Assembly: GCA_016630905.1 (NCBI GenBank)
Contig: WBMQ01000007.1
Coordinates: 930,001 to 994,000 of the forward strand
Direction of reading: 5' to 3'
Length of the DNA: 64,000 nt
From: Capillidium heterosporum
Lineage: Eukaryota > Entomophthoromycota > Entomophthoromycetes > Entomophthorales > Capillidiaceae
Shown here piece after piece: positions 1 through 11,243 of this stretch (the first letter of the stretch is position 1; each line of letters starts with the position of its first letter). The notes under the pieces are model-generated. The model ran no database searches and was not told the origin of the DNA. It was given only the letters and a program-made list of their open reading frames with translations. Position numbers and translations under genes: made by a program.

Positions 1-92
1 GGATGATTTTGGTACTCGGAGCTGTTTTCCACGCCAACGCCATTGTTTTCATCTATATTGTGAGAGGAATTCGCTCGCGATAGGCGCCGCAT
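1..92 (-). CDS. possible N-terminal fragment of a gene running off the left edge
   Basis: This edge piece is richer in GC than what follows. Read on the minus strand from an ATG at 92-90 it gives a hydrophilic start (MRRLSRANSSHN, then acidic and Asn-rich). Read on the plus strand from position 3 it gives a hydrophobic C-terminus ending in a basic tail and TAG at 82-84. Only one can be coding. The minus reading looks like a phosphoprotein N-terminus and the plus reading like the end of a membrane protein. I cannot choose firmly or name either. Confidence 0.25.
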   Translation of the reverse strand, partial: MRRLSRANSSHNIDENNGVGVENSSEYQNH

Positions 93-1278
93 CCTTCGTA
101 AATTAAGTAAGACATGAGACAGTTCAACTTACCAATCAGGACCAAAATTCATGCTTGAAGTCATAGTATTCCTAGTAACTATTTAAGTAAGTGTATAGGT
201 AAATAAATTTACTCTTTATCTATCGCTTCTTTAAAATCAAGTTACAGAGATTTAGTTATATACAAATTTGGTTTGGAGTTTAAAGGGACTGACACCTTTC
301 GTTCTGTAGATTTTTTATCCATCTTGCGATTTGGATACGGGTATTATTGGCTGGGTCATTGGTAAATCCTTCAGTTCCACTTTCAAAACAGAAATACTCC
401 ACAAAAAGCCCTTCTAAATTTGAACATATTGAAGGGTCGATTTTTGCATCGTCAGCAGAACTAGTGTAAATTTATACGTATATTGGCATAGCACCACATA
501 CCAATATCAACAGTAAAAGCAGCAAATAGCTAAATTTATATAGCTTTTTGAAATTAAAAGTATATTTGACAACAAGAAAATTATCTACATAGACTAAGAA
601 ACACTACACCAGCTCAATTTCAAAAAGTATAAGTATACCATCACTAAATTTAAATGAAGCTACATCGCCACTTAAAAATATAATTGGCCAAGTAGAAACT
701 CTATATGCAATTCGCTATATCATCATATTTCAAATGATTTATAGTGTACATGCTAGACCGAATAGCCAAAAGCTTTATAAGCCTACACTAATCCTCAATA
801 AACTCATATATTTGAAATATAGTTCGATATTATAACCCATTCCAGGACACTAGTTTACTTTATCAAAGTAGCTTAACTTTGAGGGATGCGTTGATGAACC
901 GCAAGTCGTTTGGAACAGCGCTAAGTAGGTTTCAAATCGTTGGTAAAGCAGCCAAAGCCTTGTTTAAATTCTACATTAATTTGTTGAAATCATTCGATAT
1001 ACCCTATATCCCTTAATAAATCCACCAGTTTATACTCTTGTATACTTTGATGGAGGCTGTTCTAATTTATATTTGGCTTTACTACTTTCCATTGATTACT
1101 CACTATTTAATAGGAATTACATATATCAAACAAAGCTAAAACTCAGCTAAGCTACTACATATATGCGACAATAGTGAATTTAAGTATGGTTTACAAATGA
1201 CTACTTTCCTATTCATAACTTTATGTGAACTTGGAGTTAAGCACCACAAGGATTCAACTTGAGCCAAGAAGTGCAACA
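93..1278. other. intergenic, no gene seen
   Basis: AT-rich sequence with frequent stops in all frames. I see no supported gene, RNA gene or repeat. Confidence 0.5.
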
Positions 1279-2535
1279 CCATCGTTTACTTCTTCGCAAT
1301 ACACCTTGACAATAGTGCACTACTGTCACTTTTATCTACAAACAGCCTTAAAAATGAACTTGATCATTATCAGTATTGAGCTTTCATTGTATCAGTCTTT
1401 TTAATTGCTATTGGACCAGATGGTATCAAACTTTGTGTAGTTGGTCACGGTAGTAACCAGTTTCTAAAGCCCAAGAGAAGCTTTTGAACAAGCTCTTCAA
1501 CCTACTCTATATTGTGATCAGCATTAGCTTTTGATTGCACACCACCCAATCCCTTACTTTGAAGACTCCATCAAATGCTTTGGAAGTAGCTGTTACTTTT
1601 TGACCTTGAGTATCCATATAGCGGACTTCGCTGCTTCTCTAGTTGTGTATGTAGCTGGCTACAATTACCATCGAGTTGACTCTCCAATCAAGTAGTATAT
1701 ACCCTATGTGGCCTGTAAAGTAGCTTTGTCTGCCTGCTTCCGTTGCAATAGCGTTTCAACTACCAAACACCAAGCTAAGGAACACCGGTTAGACTTTGCT
1801 TTGGACAGATACAGATTTGAGATGGCTAGGAAAAAAGCCTTTTGGGCAAAGTAATTGCTATGTTCTTTCCTATAGTATTTTGGTGGATGCTTTATGGCCA
1901 GAGCGATATCAAATGATACGAGAGCTACAATAAGATGAACCACAACCTCCTGTATTTCATTCTACTCTCGATAGATACCTCTCATATCATCAACTCCGTC
2001 CTCACCATCATAATGGTACATCTATTGTCTATGCTGGCGTATATGATTTGGGTTATTTTTCATATTACATGCCTTTGTTTTGTCAGCCAATCTACAGCAC
2101 CACATAGATAACTATGCTTATAGCTTGGTACAGAATGTTAATAAGAGCCACACCTCCTGCAGCGAATACGTCAGAGACCACCCAACCACTCCAATGGATT
2201 TTATTGTCTTTTAGTGGAGCTACATTATCCTCAACATGCAGCCACTTTGCCTACACCCAGGTTGGCAAGCATATGTAAGCTAGCTCTACCTCCATCTTCC
2301 TATTGACAGCTGCCTTCAATAGCTGCTTGGTTATGGAATTGGTGGAAGTGTTGCAATCCACTGGTGTCAATGATAAAGATACTATATAAGTTTTCATTGG
2401 TATATCTACCATATTCTTTTTCTTTGTCCACCTTTTCAAGCTCTGATATGTAATCAAGGAGAATGGTGATGTATCTAAAAATTAATGAGTGTATTAGTTT
2501 GAAGAAATATTGGAGTCTGGAGTTTTAAACATAAA
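1279..2535 (-). repeat. inverted-repeat arm A (degenerate element or duplicated gene fragment)
   Basis: About 1.26 kb that recurs in inverted orientation at 15786-17054. The two 68-codon open stretches (2251-2457 here, 15868-16074 there) differ by a single residue (Lys versus Glu at position 8), and a 79-codon stretch (1704-1943 versus 16382-16621) differs at only a few positions. Homology begins near the motif TTTAAAACTCCAGA and stops near the reverse complement of AACGATGGTGTTG, beyond which the flanks are unrelated. No frame is open across the unit, so it is a decayed copy. I could not assign a transposon family or a host gene. High identity despite lost coding capacity implies recent duplication or gene conversion. 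Confidence 0.75.
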
Positions 2536-2820
2536 ATCTCATTTCATTACTTTTATATAACTATTTTATATTTTATATGCGCGTAGTGTTTATCCTGTAT
2601 ACAAAAATACAATATTTAATATGTAATAAACATATTACACTTTCAAATTATATATTTACTTTTATAGAAAAGAAGTCTGATCAAATTTGGTGCATACATT
2701 TAATAAACAATATATACACAACAAAAGTCAAAAGTAAAGTTGCAAGATGCGTATATTTTAATGATATATGATGCTTCCATCTTTTTAGTCTAATCCCAGC
2801 TTATCAGAGCTCGATGCCAC
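2536..2820. other. intergenic, no gene seen
   Basis: AT-rich; the short open stretch at 2577-2771 has AT-rich codon composition and no recognisable feature, so it was not called. Confidence 0.5.
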
Positions 2821-3180
2821 TTAGTGTCTATACTTTCTGTACCCGCTACGCTTCTTGCGACGGTAGTCGTAGTAAGTGTGACTAGGCTCTACGGTAGTAG
2901 TAACGGTAGTTACATCAGTGGTGGTTTCAGTAGTTGTAGTAGGTTCGGTGACAGTAGTCGTCTTGGTCTTGGTTTGCGTCTCAGTCGTGGTAGTAGTAGA
3001 GACTTCTTTCTTATCGTAGGTCTTACGATATTTCTTCTTACTTCCGACGACTGGTACCGAATCAGCGATGTCATCTAAGCCTAAAGCATCGTCAGGCTCT
3101 TGGGGGGATGCTGGGGCCGTAGTTCCTACCATCATAACGGTCAATGCTCCTAATACGAGAATATGCTTGAACTGTACCAT
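2821..3180 (-). CDS. small secreted Thr-rich protein with basic Tyr/Arg tail
   Basis: A 119-residue protein starting at the ATG at 3180. Residues 1-24 form a typical signal peptide (basic n-region, hydrophobic core ending TTAPAS). An acidic segment (about 28-42) is followed by a Lys-rich stretch (KKKYRKTYDKK) and then about 40 residues dominated by Thr with Glu, Lys and Val, a good substrate for O-mannosylation. The C-terminus is strongly basic and Tyr-rich (YYDYRRKKRSGYRKYRH) and contains a KKR site. No catalytic domain or cysteine pair is seen. It may be a cell-wall or extracellular matrix protein; that role is inference. Intronless. Confidence 0.7.
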   Translation of the reverse strand: MVQFKHILVLGALTVMMVGTTAPASPQEPDDALGLDDIADSVPVVGSKKKYRKTYDKKEVSTTTTTETQTKTKTTTVTEPTTTTETTTDVTTVTTTVEPSHTYYDYRRKKRSGYRKYRH

Positions 3181-4229
3181 GTTTATGAATGTTTACTTTT
3201 TTACTAATAAATTATTTGGGGTGCATACTTATATAGTATACAGAGTAGAGACTGTTTAAAGTATTGGCTTATCATTCCTAACAATGGTGCGTATATTAAT
3301 TCGGATCTTTATTTTCAAAGTACCTGGTACTTCAAACCAGTTTTAAGCTATTTTGTGATTTCAACTGTATTTGGCAAATTACTTTTTCTATTATAAGCTC
3401 GTAAAATTTGTAAATCTCAACCTATTATAATCAGCTATTCAATATTATCTAATTATATTATCTATATCTACTACTTATAAGACTAACACATTTAGTGGAT
3501 TTACTATTTATTAAACTCATATTTTGTATATTAGTTGCAGGTAGCTTGCAACTTCCCAATTATATCGTCTACAAAAGCTTCTCATTGAAATAAGTAAAAA
3601 TTTACTGGTTGCTTTCAATCCTAGAGATAGATTTTGCTCACGGTATTCATAGATAGTATATTTATATACATGCTAGTATATATGAATACTACATTTACAC
3701 CCTTAAATATCACCATATATATAAATGTAATCTTATAAACGAATTAAAAGTTATAAATTAACTTGCTCTCTAAAAAATTAGGCTTTCTTAAGTATAAAGT
3801 ATACACAACACAATTAATTTCAATTTTAGTAAACATTTCATCTTTGTATATATAATTTCAGAACCTACTTGTTGCAATTCCAAAGCAAACCTCAATCAGT
3901 TTAACGGACGGCTTAGTTAATTAATAGTGCCAGAAATTATATACAGATTTACCTAAAGATTATGCAATTGCAGTACTCTAAACCCAGTAAAAATTGCAAA
4001 CACTCCATTTCCCATCACCAGCTGTTGAATTCCTTTTCATTCAGTTAAAAATTTATGTTTAAGGATATTTTCAAGCTAAAGTTGATCGAAAAACACATAC
4101 ACATTACCATCCAATATAAATAACATCACTAAGCCTCTAATGTAAAAGTGTCGATTTAAAATTATACCCTTTAATCCCTACTCCTCTCTACCTACGATTT
4201 CAAACTACTATCATCCTCAACCAGCTCAA
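3181..4229. other. intergenic, no gene seen
   Basis: AT-rich spacer between divergently oriented small secreted-protein genes. Nothing further recognised. Confidence 0.5.
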
Positions 4230-4439
4230 ATGAAATTATCAATCGCAATTGTATCCATCCTTTTAACTTTGACTAACTTTGTAACGTCTACCGCCATTGG
4301 CCGGGTCCTAATGAAGGTGGACAACGACTTGGATCAACTACTATTACCCATCCATAGGGCAGCCACAACCCCCAAACAGGAACCACAACCCGAACTTGTA
4401 GAGTTCCAGAAAAGTGAAGAGTTTGAGAACTTTGCTTGA
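4230..4439 (+). CDS. small secreted peptide precursor
   Basis: A 69-residue product from the ATG at 4230. Residues 1-21 are a clear signal peptide (MKLSIAIVSILLTLTNFVTS). The remainder is acidic and Pro/Gln/Glu-rich (TPKQEPQPELVEFQ). There are no cysteines and no domain. The single ORF is compact and preceded by pyrimidine-rich sequence, as at other secreted-peptide genes here. Function unknown. Confidence 0.6.
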   Translation: MKLSIAIVSILLTLTNFVTSTAIGRVLMKVDNDLDQLLLPIHRAATTPKQEPQPELVEFQKSEEFENFA

Positions 4440-6097
4440 AGTTTTATATGAAGCTATAGGGACCCATCCTAGCGATATAGAGTTCTTACATTACCGTTAT
4501 TTAGCATACTATACTACTGGCATATCATAAACATTTACCCTGCATTAAACTACATTACAGCTTTACGTTACGTTCTTGATACTTTGCTGTTTTATATTAT
4601 TTAAGGTATAGACAGAAACCCAACTAGCATCAAGTTAGCTATGTATATTTATCTTTAGTTGGCAAGTTTCCAATAAACTTAACCTATACCTTACTACAAA
4701 TGACTTTTTTGATACTGATGATTTTCAGATTTAGATCCTTATCTTTTAGATCTTAGATATGTATTATTCAAAAGTTTGTTGATGCCTGATTTATACTTTA
4801 CAAATGTTTTGCAACTTATTATTAATAGAACTGTTAGACTATTCGGAAAATCTATTTGAAATCAACCATTTCCCAGCTGTCAAATACTAAGCCATCTATT
4901 CTATATATAAATAGTCAACAGGTACATAAATTTTTTACCGTGCTTTCCTTTTGGAAAGTACATCTTCGATTCTAAATGTATCTGCAAGTGTCAATTTGTT
5001 ATTTGTATCAATGCTACTACAAAGACGATAAATAAGTAAAGGGATTTGAAGTAAAATAACAATGTGGGTGGTATAGGAAATAGCAGTATACCAACGAATA
5101 TATCCTTTAAGCAGTGCTATATATAAAATGTCGTTTTGAGTTGAGTTTCCTATTAGAAGGGACTTTTCACTTATAAATAAGCAGTAATCAATTACTCAGA
5201 TGCTAAATGATCATCATATCCCCCTTTGAAAGCTCGTTTTGGATAGGTAAAGATTTTTGTGATGATAGATATATATGAGGAAAGACTTCGGGATCTATCA
5301 CTACTCTCATCAGATTTGCTAATGGCATCTGACTTTCCAAATCCACCATCTCAATAACAAAGTATTTAAAGATGAAGCCGCTATCAACACTTTCTATAGA
5401 TGATCTATCGCTCTATATTGAAATGGGTCTTATTTAGAAATATCTTGTCAAGATTATAATGAAAGGATTGAAGCTTGAATTTTCGGAATAACCAAAGCGG
5501 CAGAGTGTTTGTGATAGGAGTTCTAAAACACTTTCTCATACATTTGGTGTTTAGTGTTACTATAGCACTTAGGTTAAACTTATAATTGATTTTATAAGCT
5601 AGATATACGCTATGAAAAGTCTAACCTTTTGATAAAAGTCGAAATCTTTCGATGAAAAGTTTCTATAAACCCTAGAGTCACAATCCGAAATTTGAACAAA
5701 GATCAAATCCAAGTACAAAAGAATTTCAATTCCAACTTCTAAGCCTAAACTAAACTAGGATTTGGATTCACGATCTAAAAATTTGATAAGCTTCCCCCTT
5801 CCCAACATATCAAAAGTATTCCCGTACTTTTGCTCAAATGTTTTCCTATAGTTTCAAAAGCCTACTAGTGTTCTGACAAATGACTAAGTTTTGATAGAAC
5901 TTGGAAAAAGTGAACTAGATTTATGGGCTGTATAGTAAAGGATTGTGCCTTTCGCTTTAATTTGGCAAATTCTATTTATTTAGCAAGAGAAATAAATACA
6001 CATTTAAGCCTAAATATCTGATGTACCTTTATAACCCTAGAATAAAGGTGTAGTAGAAGAGCAAATTCAAATTACACGAAAATAGAGCTTTATTAAC
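4440..6097. other. intergenic, no gene seen
   Basis: 1.66 kb of AT-rich sequence with no supported gene. Confidence 0.5.
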
Positions 6098-7114
6098 TTA
6101 TAGATTGGGATCCGCCCGAGAAATAGCTTGATCCAAAAGACCCAGTTGACCGGTAGTCTGATGCAACAAATTGTTGATACGGTCGACCTCAGCCCTTAAT
6201 TGGGCGAGTTGACTTTTAAGCTGTTGAGAGCGCATATCATCCTCCGGTTGCAATAACGAGCTCAGCGGTGGCAGCGAAGTAACCGTGGTAGGAGTAGTAG
6301 CAGTTGGCGAGTTATGCAGTTGTTTCATTGGTGGTAAAGTCATCTGATGGTCGTATACCTCTTCATTCAATAGATTACTCAACGAAGGTAGAGTAAATCC
6401 AGTGCTAGGAGGGGAAGGGGAAGGATTCGACATAACTAGAGGGCCATCACTCAATTGTAATGAAAGTTTAGCATTGGTTGATTCATCAGTAAACCTCCGC
6501 TTGAAGCAATCTTCAATAGCAGCAACTTGAAGTGGTCTTTTGTTGGAAACTTCTGTGCTTTCGGAGGAGAAACTTAGGCTTGGCAAGTCAAGCTTTGCTT
6601 CATTAGTAGGTTGGCGGTCCGAGAACCTTTGGCGACGTTTCAAAGTCGTACGACGCATAGTTATGGGACGGTGACTGTTGTGCATCTTGAAGTAGAGACC
6701 ACAGGCGTTGCATAAAGGCTTGCCTAGGTTGTCGCGACGCCACAATGGGGTGTTGGTAGAGCTGCAGTTGATACATACAACGTCGGTTCTAGATTTCTGG
6801 TTGAGGGCGGGGCAGCCGGCACATGAGGATTTGCCACCGGTACCGTTGCAGCTACCACCGCCGGGACAGGTTCCTCCCTCCTTATTTTCGGATTGGCAGG
6901 AGGTAGCCGGCCTCTTTGTTAGTTTATCTTTGTTAATGGGACGCATCGTCTTGTTAACTTTGGTGTAGAGGCCGCAGGCATTACATAGACTTTGACCGTC
7001 GGGACCGCGTCGCCACAGGGGTGTTGTTGTCGTGAAGCAGTTACTGCATTCTAATCCTGCGTTCTTTTCAGGTAGTTTGGTGAAGTTGGGGGTTTCCGGT
7101 TGCTTGGTAGACAT
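6098..7114 (-). CDS. fep1: iron-responsive GATA transcription factor, Fep1/SreA/Urbs1 type
   Basis: A 338-residue protein from the ATG at 7114 (MSTKQPETPNF); the frame is open further upstream but has no earlier ATG. Two GATA zinc fingers of the C-X2-C-X17-C-X2-C type are visible at about residues 23-47 (TTPLWRRGPDG, LCNACGLY) and 114-138 (NTPLWRRDNLG, LCNACGLYFKMH). Between them lies a cysteine-rich region, CPGGGSCNGTGGKSSCAGC, with spacing C-X5-C-X8-C-X2-C. Two fingers plus this linker are diagnostic of fungal repressors that sense iron and shut off siderophore and iron-uptake genes. The second finger is followed by a basic stretch (MRRTTLKRRQR). The C-terminus has a predicted coiled coil (LKSQLAQLRAEVDRINNLL), the feature used by Fep1 for dimerisation. 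Targets in this window are unknown. Intronless. Confidence 0.92.
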   Translation of the reverse strand: MSTKQPETPNFTKLPEKNAGLECSNCFTTTTPLWRRGPDGQSLCNACGLYTKVNKTMRPINKDKLTKRPATSCQSENKEGGTCPGGGSCNGTGGKSSCAGCPALNQKSRTDVVCINCSSTNTPLWRRDNLGKPLCNACGLYFKMHNSHRPITMRRTTLKRRQRFSDRQPTNEAKLDLPSLSFSSESTEVSNKRPLQVAAIEDCFKRRFTDESTNAKLSLQLSDGPLVMSNPSPSPPSTGFTLPSLSNLLNEEVYDHQMTLPPMKQLHNSPTATTPTTVTSLPPLSSLLQPEDDMRSQQLKSQLAQLRAEVDRINNLLHQTTGQLGLLDQAISRADPNL

Positions 7115-7312
7115 GATTTTGGTAATTGTAATAAAAATCGAATTGAAAATAGTTTGGAAGGTATTGGAGGATTGGCCTTCCTTTATACTTTTGCAGTTGG
7201 AGGGATAATTTCTAGCCAATACATATGATTGGCCAGCTCGGAATTCCAAATCAAGGCCAATCAGCTAAATTAAGTTTTAAGTTAGATTGATCAAAGAAAT
7301 TTAAAACCATCT

Positions 7313-7322
7313 CTATCAGATT
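7313..7322 (-). promoter_or_regulatory. near-consensus iron-GATA site
   Basis: The reverse strand reads AATCTGATAG, nine of ten matches to the (A/G)ATC(A/T)GATAA element bound by Fep1/SreA/Urbs1 repressors. It lies about 200 bp upstream of the GATA factor start, a plausible autoregulatory position. A ten-base match can arise by chance in AT-rich DNA. Confidence 0.35.
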
Positions 7323-7979
7323 ATTGCTTTTAGAAATCTTAATCTTAATCTTCATCTTTACCATCAATCAGCCATCTAAGCTTTTCCAAGTGACTTTTAA
7401 GGAAATAAATCGCACTTGTGAATTCGATTTGGTAAAAAAGTTTATGGTAAATCCGTTCCCATAAGCCAAAGGTCTATCCCATATTTTCAAATATTGTTCC
7501 TATCAGTTTGAGCTTGATCAGATTGATGGAAAGAGCGCACCATCGATGGAAGATGGTGCTTGTAAAATATACCCTATTTAGGAATGGACGCATCACCAAA
7601 CCCAGCCAGCCCAATTTTATCATTTGGATCTCAAATCATAACCTATGCTGGGTACATAGGTTGCCCATCGATGGAATATTTTAGGATACTTGGAGGCGAA
7701 TGGACCTAGCTCCTAATTACATCCAACATTGCTATTTTTCCACTGCAGATGCGTTTCCACCCACGATAGCCTTGAAAGCTTTAAGTGTTGAAGTTATAGA
7801 TGGCGTTATAAGACAGCTCTTTAGAAAGCTGTATGCTACGCTATATGTATTTACAGCTATGGAGTAGCTCTAGCAACAGCGCCTAATTTGGAACTCCTCT
7901 AACTAAATATTGCTTCTTCTAAACCGAACATGTGTATAGTTTGTTACCTTGCGCCTATTACTTTCAAAGTTTCATAAGC

Positions 7980-7989
7980 AATCTGATAA
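7980..7989 (+). promoter_or_regulatory. exact-consensus iron-GATA site
   Basis: AATCTGATAA matches the Fep1/SreA-type element (A/G)ATC(A/T)GATAA exactly. It is about 870 bp upstream of the GATA factor gene. Occupancy is inference. Confidence 0.35.
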
Positions 7990-8272
7990 AAGTTAGATCC
8001 ACTTCCTATCGGAAAATTACCATCTCAAGTAACTTTCCTTAGAATCCGATTTCACTTGAGCACAATTTACTATGTTTTCCAAGTCAAAATTTGGAACTGA
8101 AGAAACATCCAAAAGGAAAAGTTTTCCCATCTACTCCCAAACTTAGATACAAGTAAAGCTCGGGCTAAGGCTACTTTTTAGCAAGAGAAGACCCGGTTGC
8201 TATTTAGATACAGTTATTGATATGCATGTTTGATACTGCAAGTTGAGTAAGTGCTCAATTAAATTCTTGTCT

Positions 8273-8282
8273 GATCTGATAT
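8273..8282 (+). promoter_or_regulatory. near-consensus iron-GATA site
   Basis: GATCTGATAT, nine of ten matches to the same element, in the same intergenic region. Confidence 0.25.
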
Positions 8283-8545
8283 ACACTCGTACTAAACTGT
8301 CCATTATTTGAAAAGATACTTGACTTATTAGGTTTCTGATTGCAAGTGTTGGCTTCCAAGTCAATTTGAACTTTAAAATTTGTACAATAGTTTTTGACAG
8401 ATCCATTTCGGTCCAAGTTATCGAGGCATGTGGTCAACTGATATACTATTAGTAAAGAAAGTTGGGTAGGAACGGAAGTGAGTCCGGGATAGTTGAGTGT
8501 AGTAAGCATAACCCTCGATTTTTATTCCCATCTCCTACTCATAAT

Positions 8546-8555
8546 CTATCAGATT
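8546..8555 (-). promoter_or_regulatory. near-consensus iron-GATA site
   Basis: The reverse strand reads AATCTGATAG, the same ten bases as the site at 7313-7322. It is the most distal of four in this region. Confidence 0.25.
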
Positions 8556-10026
8556 TTGATGATTGAATTTGGGTTGAAAAACCATTTGGTTCAACCTTGT
8601 TTTATAACAATGCTCAATAACTCACTATACCTTGGCTCATAAGTTCATACTGCACGGAATTAAAATCTGATCTTCAGATAGATATATACAAAATGTAATT
8701 AAGAAATTTGGAATTATACATCTGAACCCAATGCTATTTTCAATCTTTTGATCAGGTTTAAAGGATGGTTACATAAAGGGATACCTATCCGCCATCGACA
8801 TCCCTTAGCTGACCTTGTTTTCAAAAAATATTGAGATCTAAAGTGATTAGGTAACATAAGTGTTGCTGTTACAACAAATTGGTAGCTTTCAATATGCTAT
8901 TTATCAATTTTTAGCCTAATTGTATATTTTAAAGGTAATAAAGTTTCGATATCAATTTATTAGAGGAGATAATGTACTAGTTTTCGCACAAAAGTTAGTT
9001 ATTAGAATCTAATCAATCAATATCCAAACAAGAAACGATCATATTTATAATATCTAGTAAACTTGAAATTTCTATTCACTTGCATCCTATTATTGTAGTT
9101 TAATAGCAGCCAAATATATATATAAAGTTGAGTATAGTAAAATCTTAAGTACATCGAGCTTTAGGCTTGATATTCTAAAATTCAATTAAATAAGGTTATA
9201 CATTATACTTACAGATATAAATCATATAGTAATGTGCGCTATAATTGTGCATACTTAAGATCCTTCAAAGTAAATTCACCTGAATATTAATTTTAATTAG
9301 CACGTAGAAAGATGAGAACGACTTGAAACAATAAAAAACCTATTGACTGGGAAAGATGAGCTCTTCGAAACTTATTATAAAAATAGCTATATAATTTGAT
9401 ACTCTATAAATAATGTATCCTATTAAGCCATAAGTCTCCTTATAAGCGATTCCTATATAGTTAGCTTTATAAATGTTTATCAGGAAAATATTCAAGTTCG
9501 CTAGATCCCGGTTCTACGAAATTATCTACAGTAGCCTTTTAAAAGTATATTCAATAGCAGTTTATAATAAAATGCCATTCGTACACTTTATTGGCTATAT
9601 CTATTGCAAATAACTCGTCCAAATTGTTTTCGAAATTAACAGTTCTTTAGATACCAAGTTTGATGTGACCAAAGCTAAAACGACGATTGTCGTTGAAAGG
9701 TCCCAAAAAATCATGAGGTACGGCATGAGAACTCGCCCGCTCAAATTTATTTACAAAAATAGAGTTGGGTAGGAAGATTGGACAGAAATCAACGTTAGAT
9801 AGTTAATGTCTATCATATAGAAATTACTAGCTACACTATATAAATATACTTGGATGCCACTCATCTAAAATTCGATATCCTCCCAACGAACTATTCCATC
9901 AAAAGGTAGTTGACCTATCCCCTCCAATTTTAACTCAAAGTTTGATACTTGATCTTATCATCGAAAACTAGCAAGTGTCGACCACTTACCAAACTTGACG
10001 AATTTTATAAATCCAGTATACTGAAT

Positions 10027-11071
10027 ATGCAATTCCAACAGATCCTAGTAATCCTCTTGGTAGGATTAGTTAACCCCAACCTTGCTTTACCAGCAAAGCA
10101 AGATACCCTACCTAACACAGCCGACAGCTTTGCCGGGTTTGGTCAAGTGTTACCAGCAACGGCTCCCAACGACCAATTGAGTCCTACCCCCATACTCCAA
10201 ACCAACAGCTCCAGTTTGAATGCCACCATGACTAATAGTGCCATAACACGACCTGACGCTGCCGATCGTTCCCTACCTTCAGCCAATCCCAACCTAAGGT
10301 TCAATAATAATCAGGCTGCTCTAACTCCAAGTGCTTTGGATGCTAACTTACAGACCCCTACCCCAACCTTGGATGCCAACGCCCCTACCTTCCCAATTGC
10401 TGCAGCAACTGACAGCAACCAACCTACCTTTCCAACTGGAGCCAGTGACGCCAACAACTTCATGTTCCCAAGTAGTTTGGCTGACAACAACAATCAAGTT
10501 CAACCGACGACTTTCGCTGACGCTAACAACTTCAACTTCCCAAGTTCGTACCCAAGCTCTTCCCAAGCTACCTACGTCCCATTCCCTGGTACCAGTTCCA
10601 GCTTTGTAGATTATAATCAGCCGAGTAGTTACCCTAGTAACTCTTACTACAGTGGCGTACAGCCTACCTACAGTTACCCAACTAACAGCTACGGTACATA
10701 TCCTAGTAACAGTTACTTGCAGGTACCTTCCAACTACTTGAATGGAAATAGATACAACGATAGGAATAACAACAGGTACGGAGGTAATGACAAGTACAAT
10801 GATAGATATGGCGGAAATGATAGATACAATGGAAATGATAGGTATGGAAGCAATGACAAGTACGGCGATAAGTATAGTATGAATTATAACAAGTATGGAG
10901 GTAACGATAAGTACAGTGATAATTATGATAAATACGATAAATATGACAAGTATGATAAGTATGACAAATACGACAAATACTGACAAATATGACAAATACG
11001 ATCGGTACAATGACTATGACGACTACCATTACAAAAAAGAGCGTTACCACTATGATGGGGATGACTGCTAG
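10027..11071 (+). CDS. secreted Tyr/Asp/Lys/Asn repeat protein, with internal +1 frame change
   Basis: The start is taken at the ATG at 10027 because it opens a signal peptide (MQFQQILVILLVGLVNPNLA); the frame is open upstream but without that feature. The mature part is Pro/Thr/Asn/Ala-rich (to about residue 170), then Ser/Tyr/Pro-rich (repeats such as YPSNSY), then dominated by units such as GGNDRY, GSNDKY and a run of DKY triplets. It is probably an unstructured wall or adhesive protein (inference). In the starting frame it ends at TGA 10981-10983 in the middle of the DKY run. If one base (the T of that TGA) is skipped, the run continues without gap (DKYDKYDRYNDYDD), becomes His/Lys/Tyr-rich and ends at TAG 11069-11071 after DGDDC. 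The repeat fixes the shift to that exact position. See findings for interpretation. Confidence 0.7.
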
Positions 11072-11243
11072 TTTGAAACTAAGTCTATAACCAATTTGTA
11101 CTTTTTTGATAATTGATGTAATAGCTTCGTTTGAGGAATCCAAAAAAACTAATTAATAATAAAATGTTGATCGATTTTTATATATGTTTAAAATATAAAA
11201 CTATAAAGGATAACAATTTATAAGATAGATAAAAATTTATCAA

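Larger units (their letters stand above)
7115..10026. other. long intergenic region with GATA-type sites
   Basis: 2.9 kb with no convincing gene. It carries the four ATCWGATA-like sites listed separately. A possible 84-codon reading frame on the minus strand (8509-8255, with three cysteines) has no recognisable signal or domain and was not called. Confidence 0.5.

Noticed and set aside
2251-2457. 68-codon ORF in repeat arm A as a separate gene
   Set aside because: Part of a repeated unit without a complete frame, present identically in arm B.
8255-8509. 84-codon Cys-containing ORF on the minus strand
   Set aside because: No signal peptide at the start, no domain and codon composition like the background.
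10740-10980. Short regularly spaced repeats suggestive of a CRISPR array
   Set aside because: The units are in-frame DKY/NDRYGG codons of a secreted protein without spacers, in a eukaryote.
10348-11010. Long hydrophobic reading frame antisense to the Tyr/Asp/Lys repeat protein
   Set aside because: It is the complement of the repetitive codons; no start context or homology.
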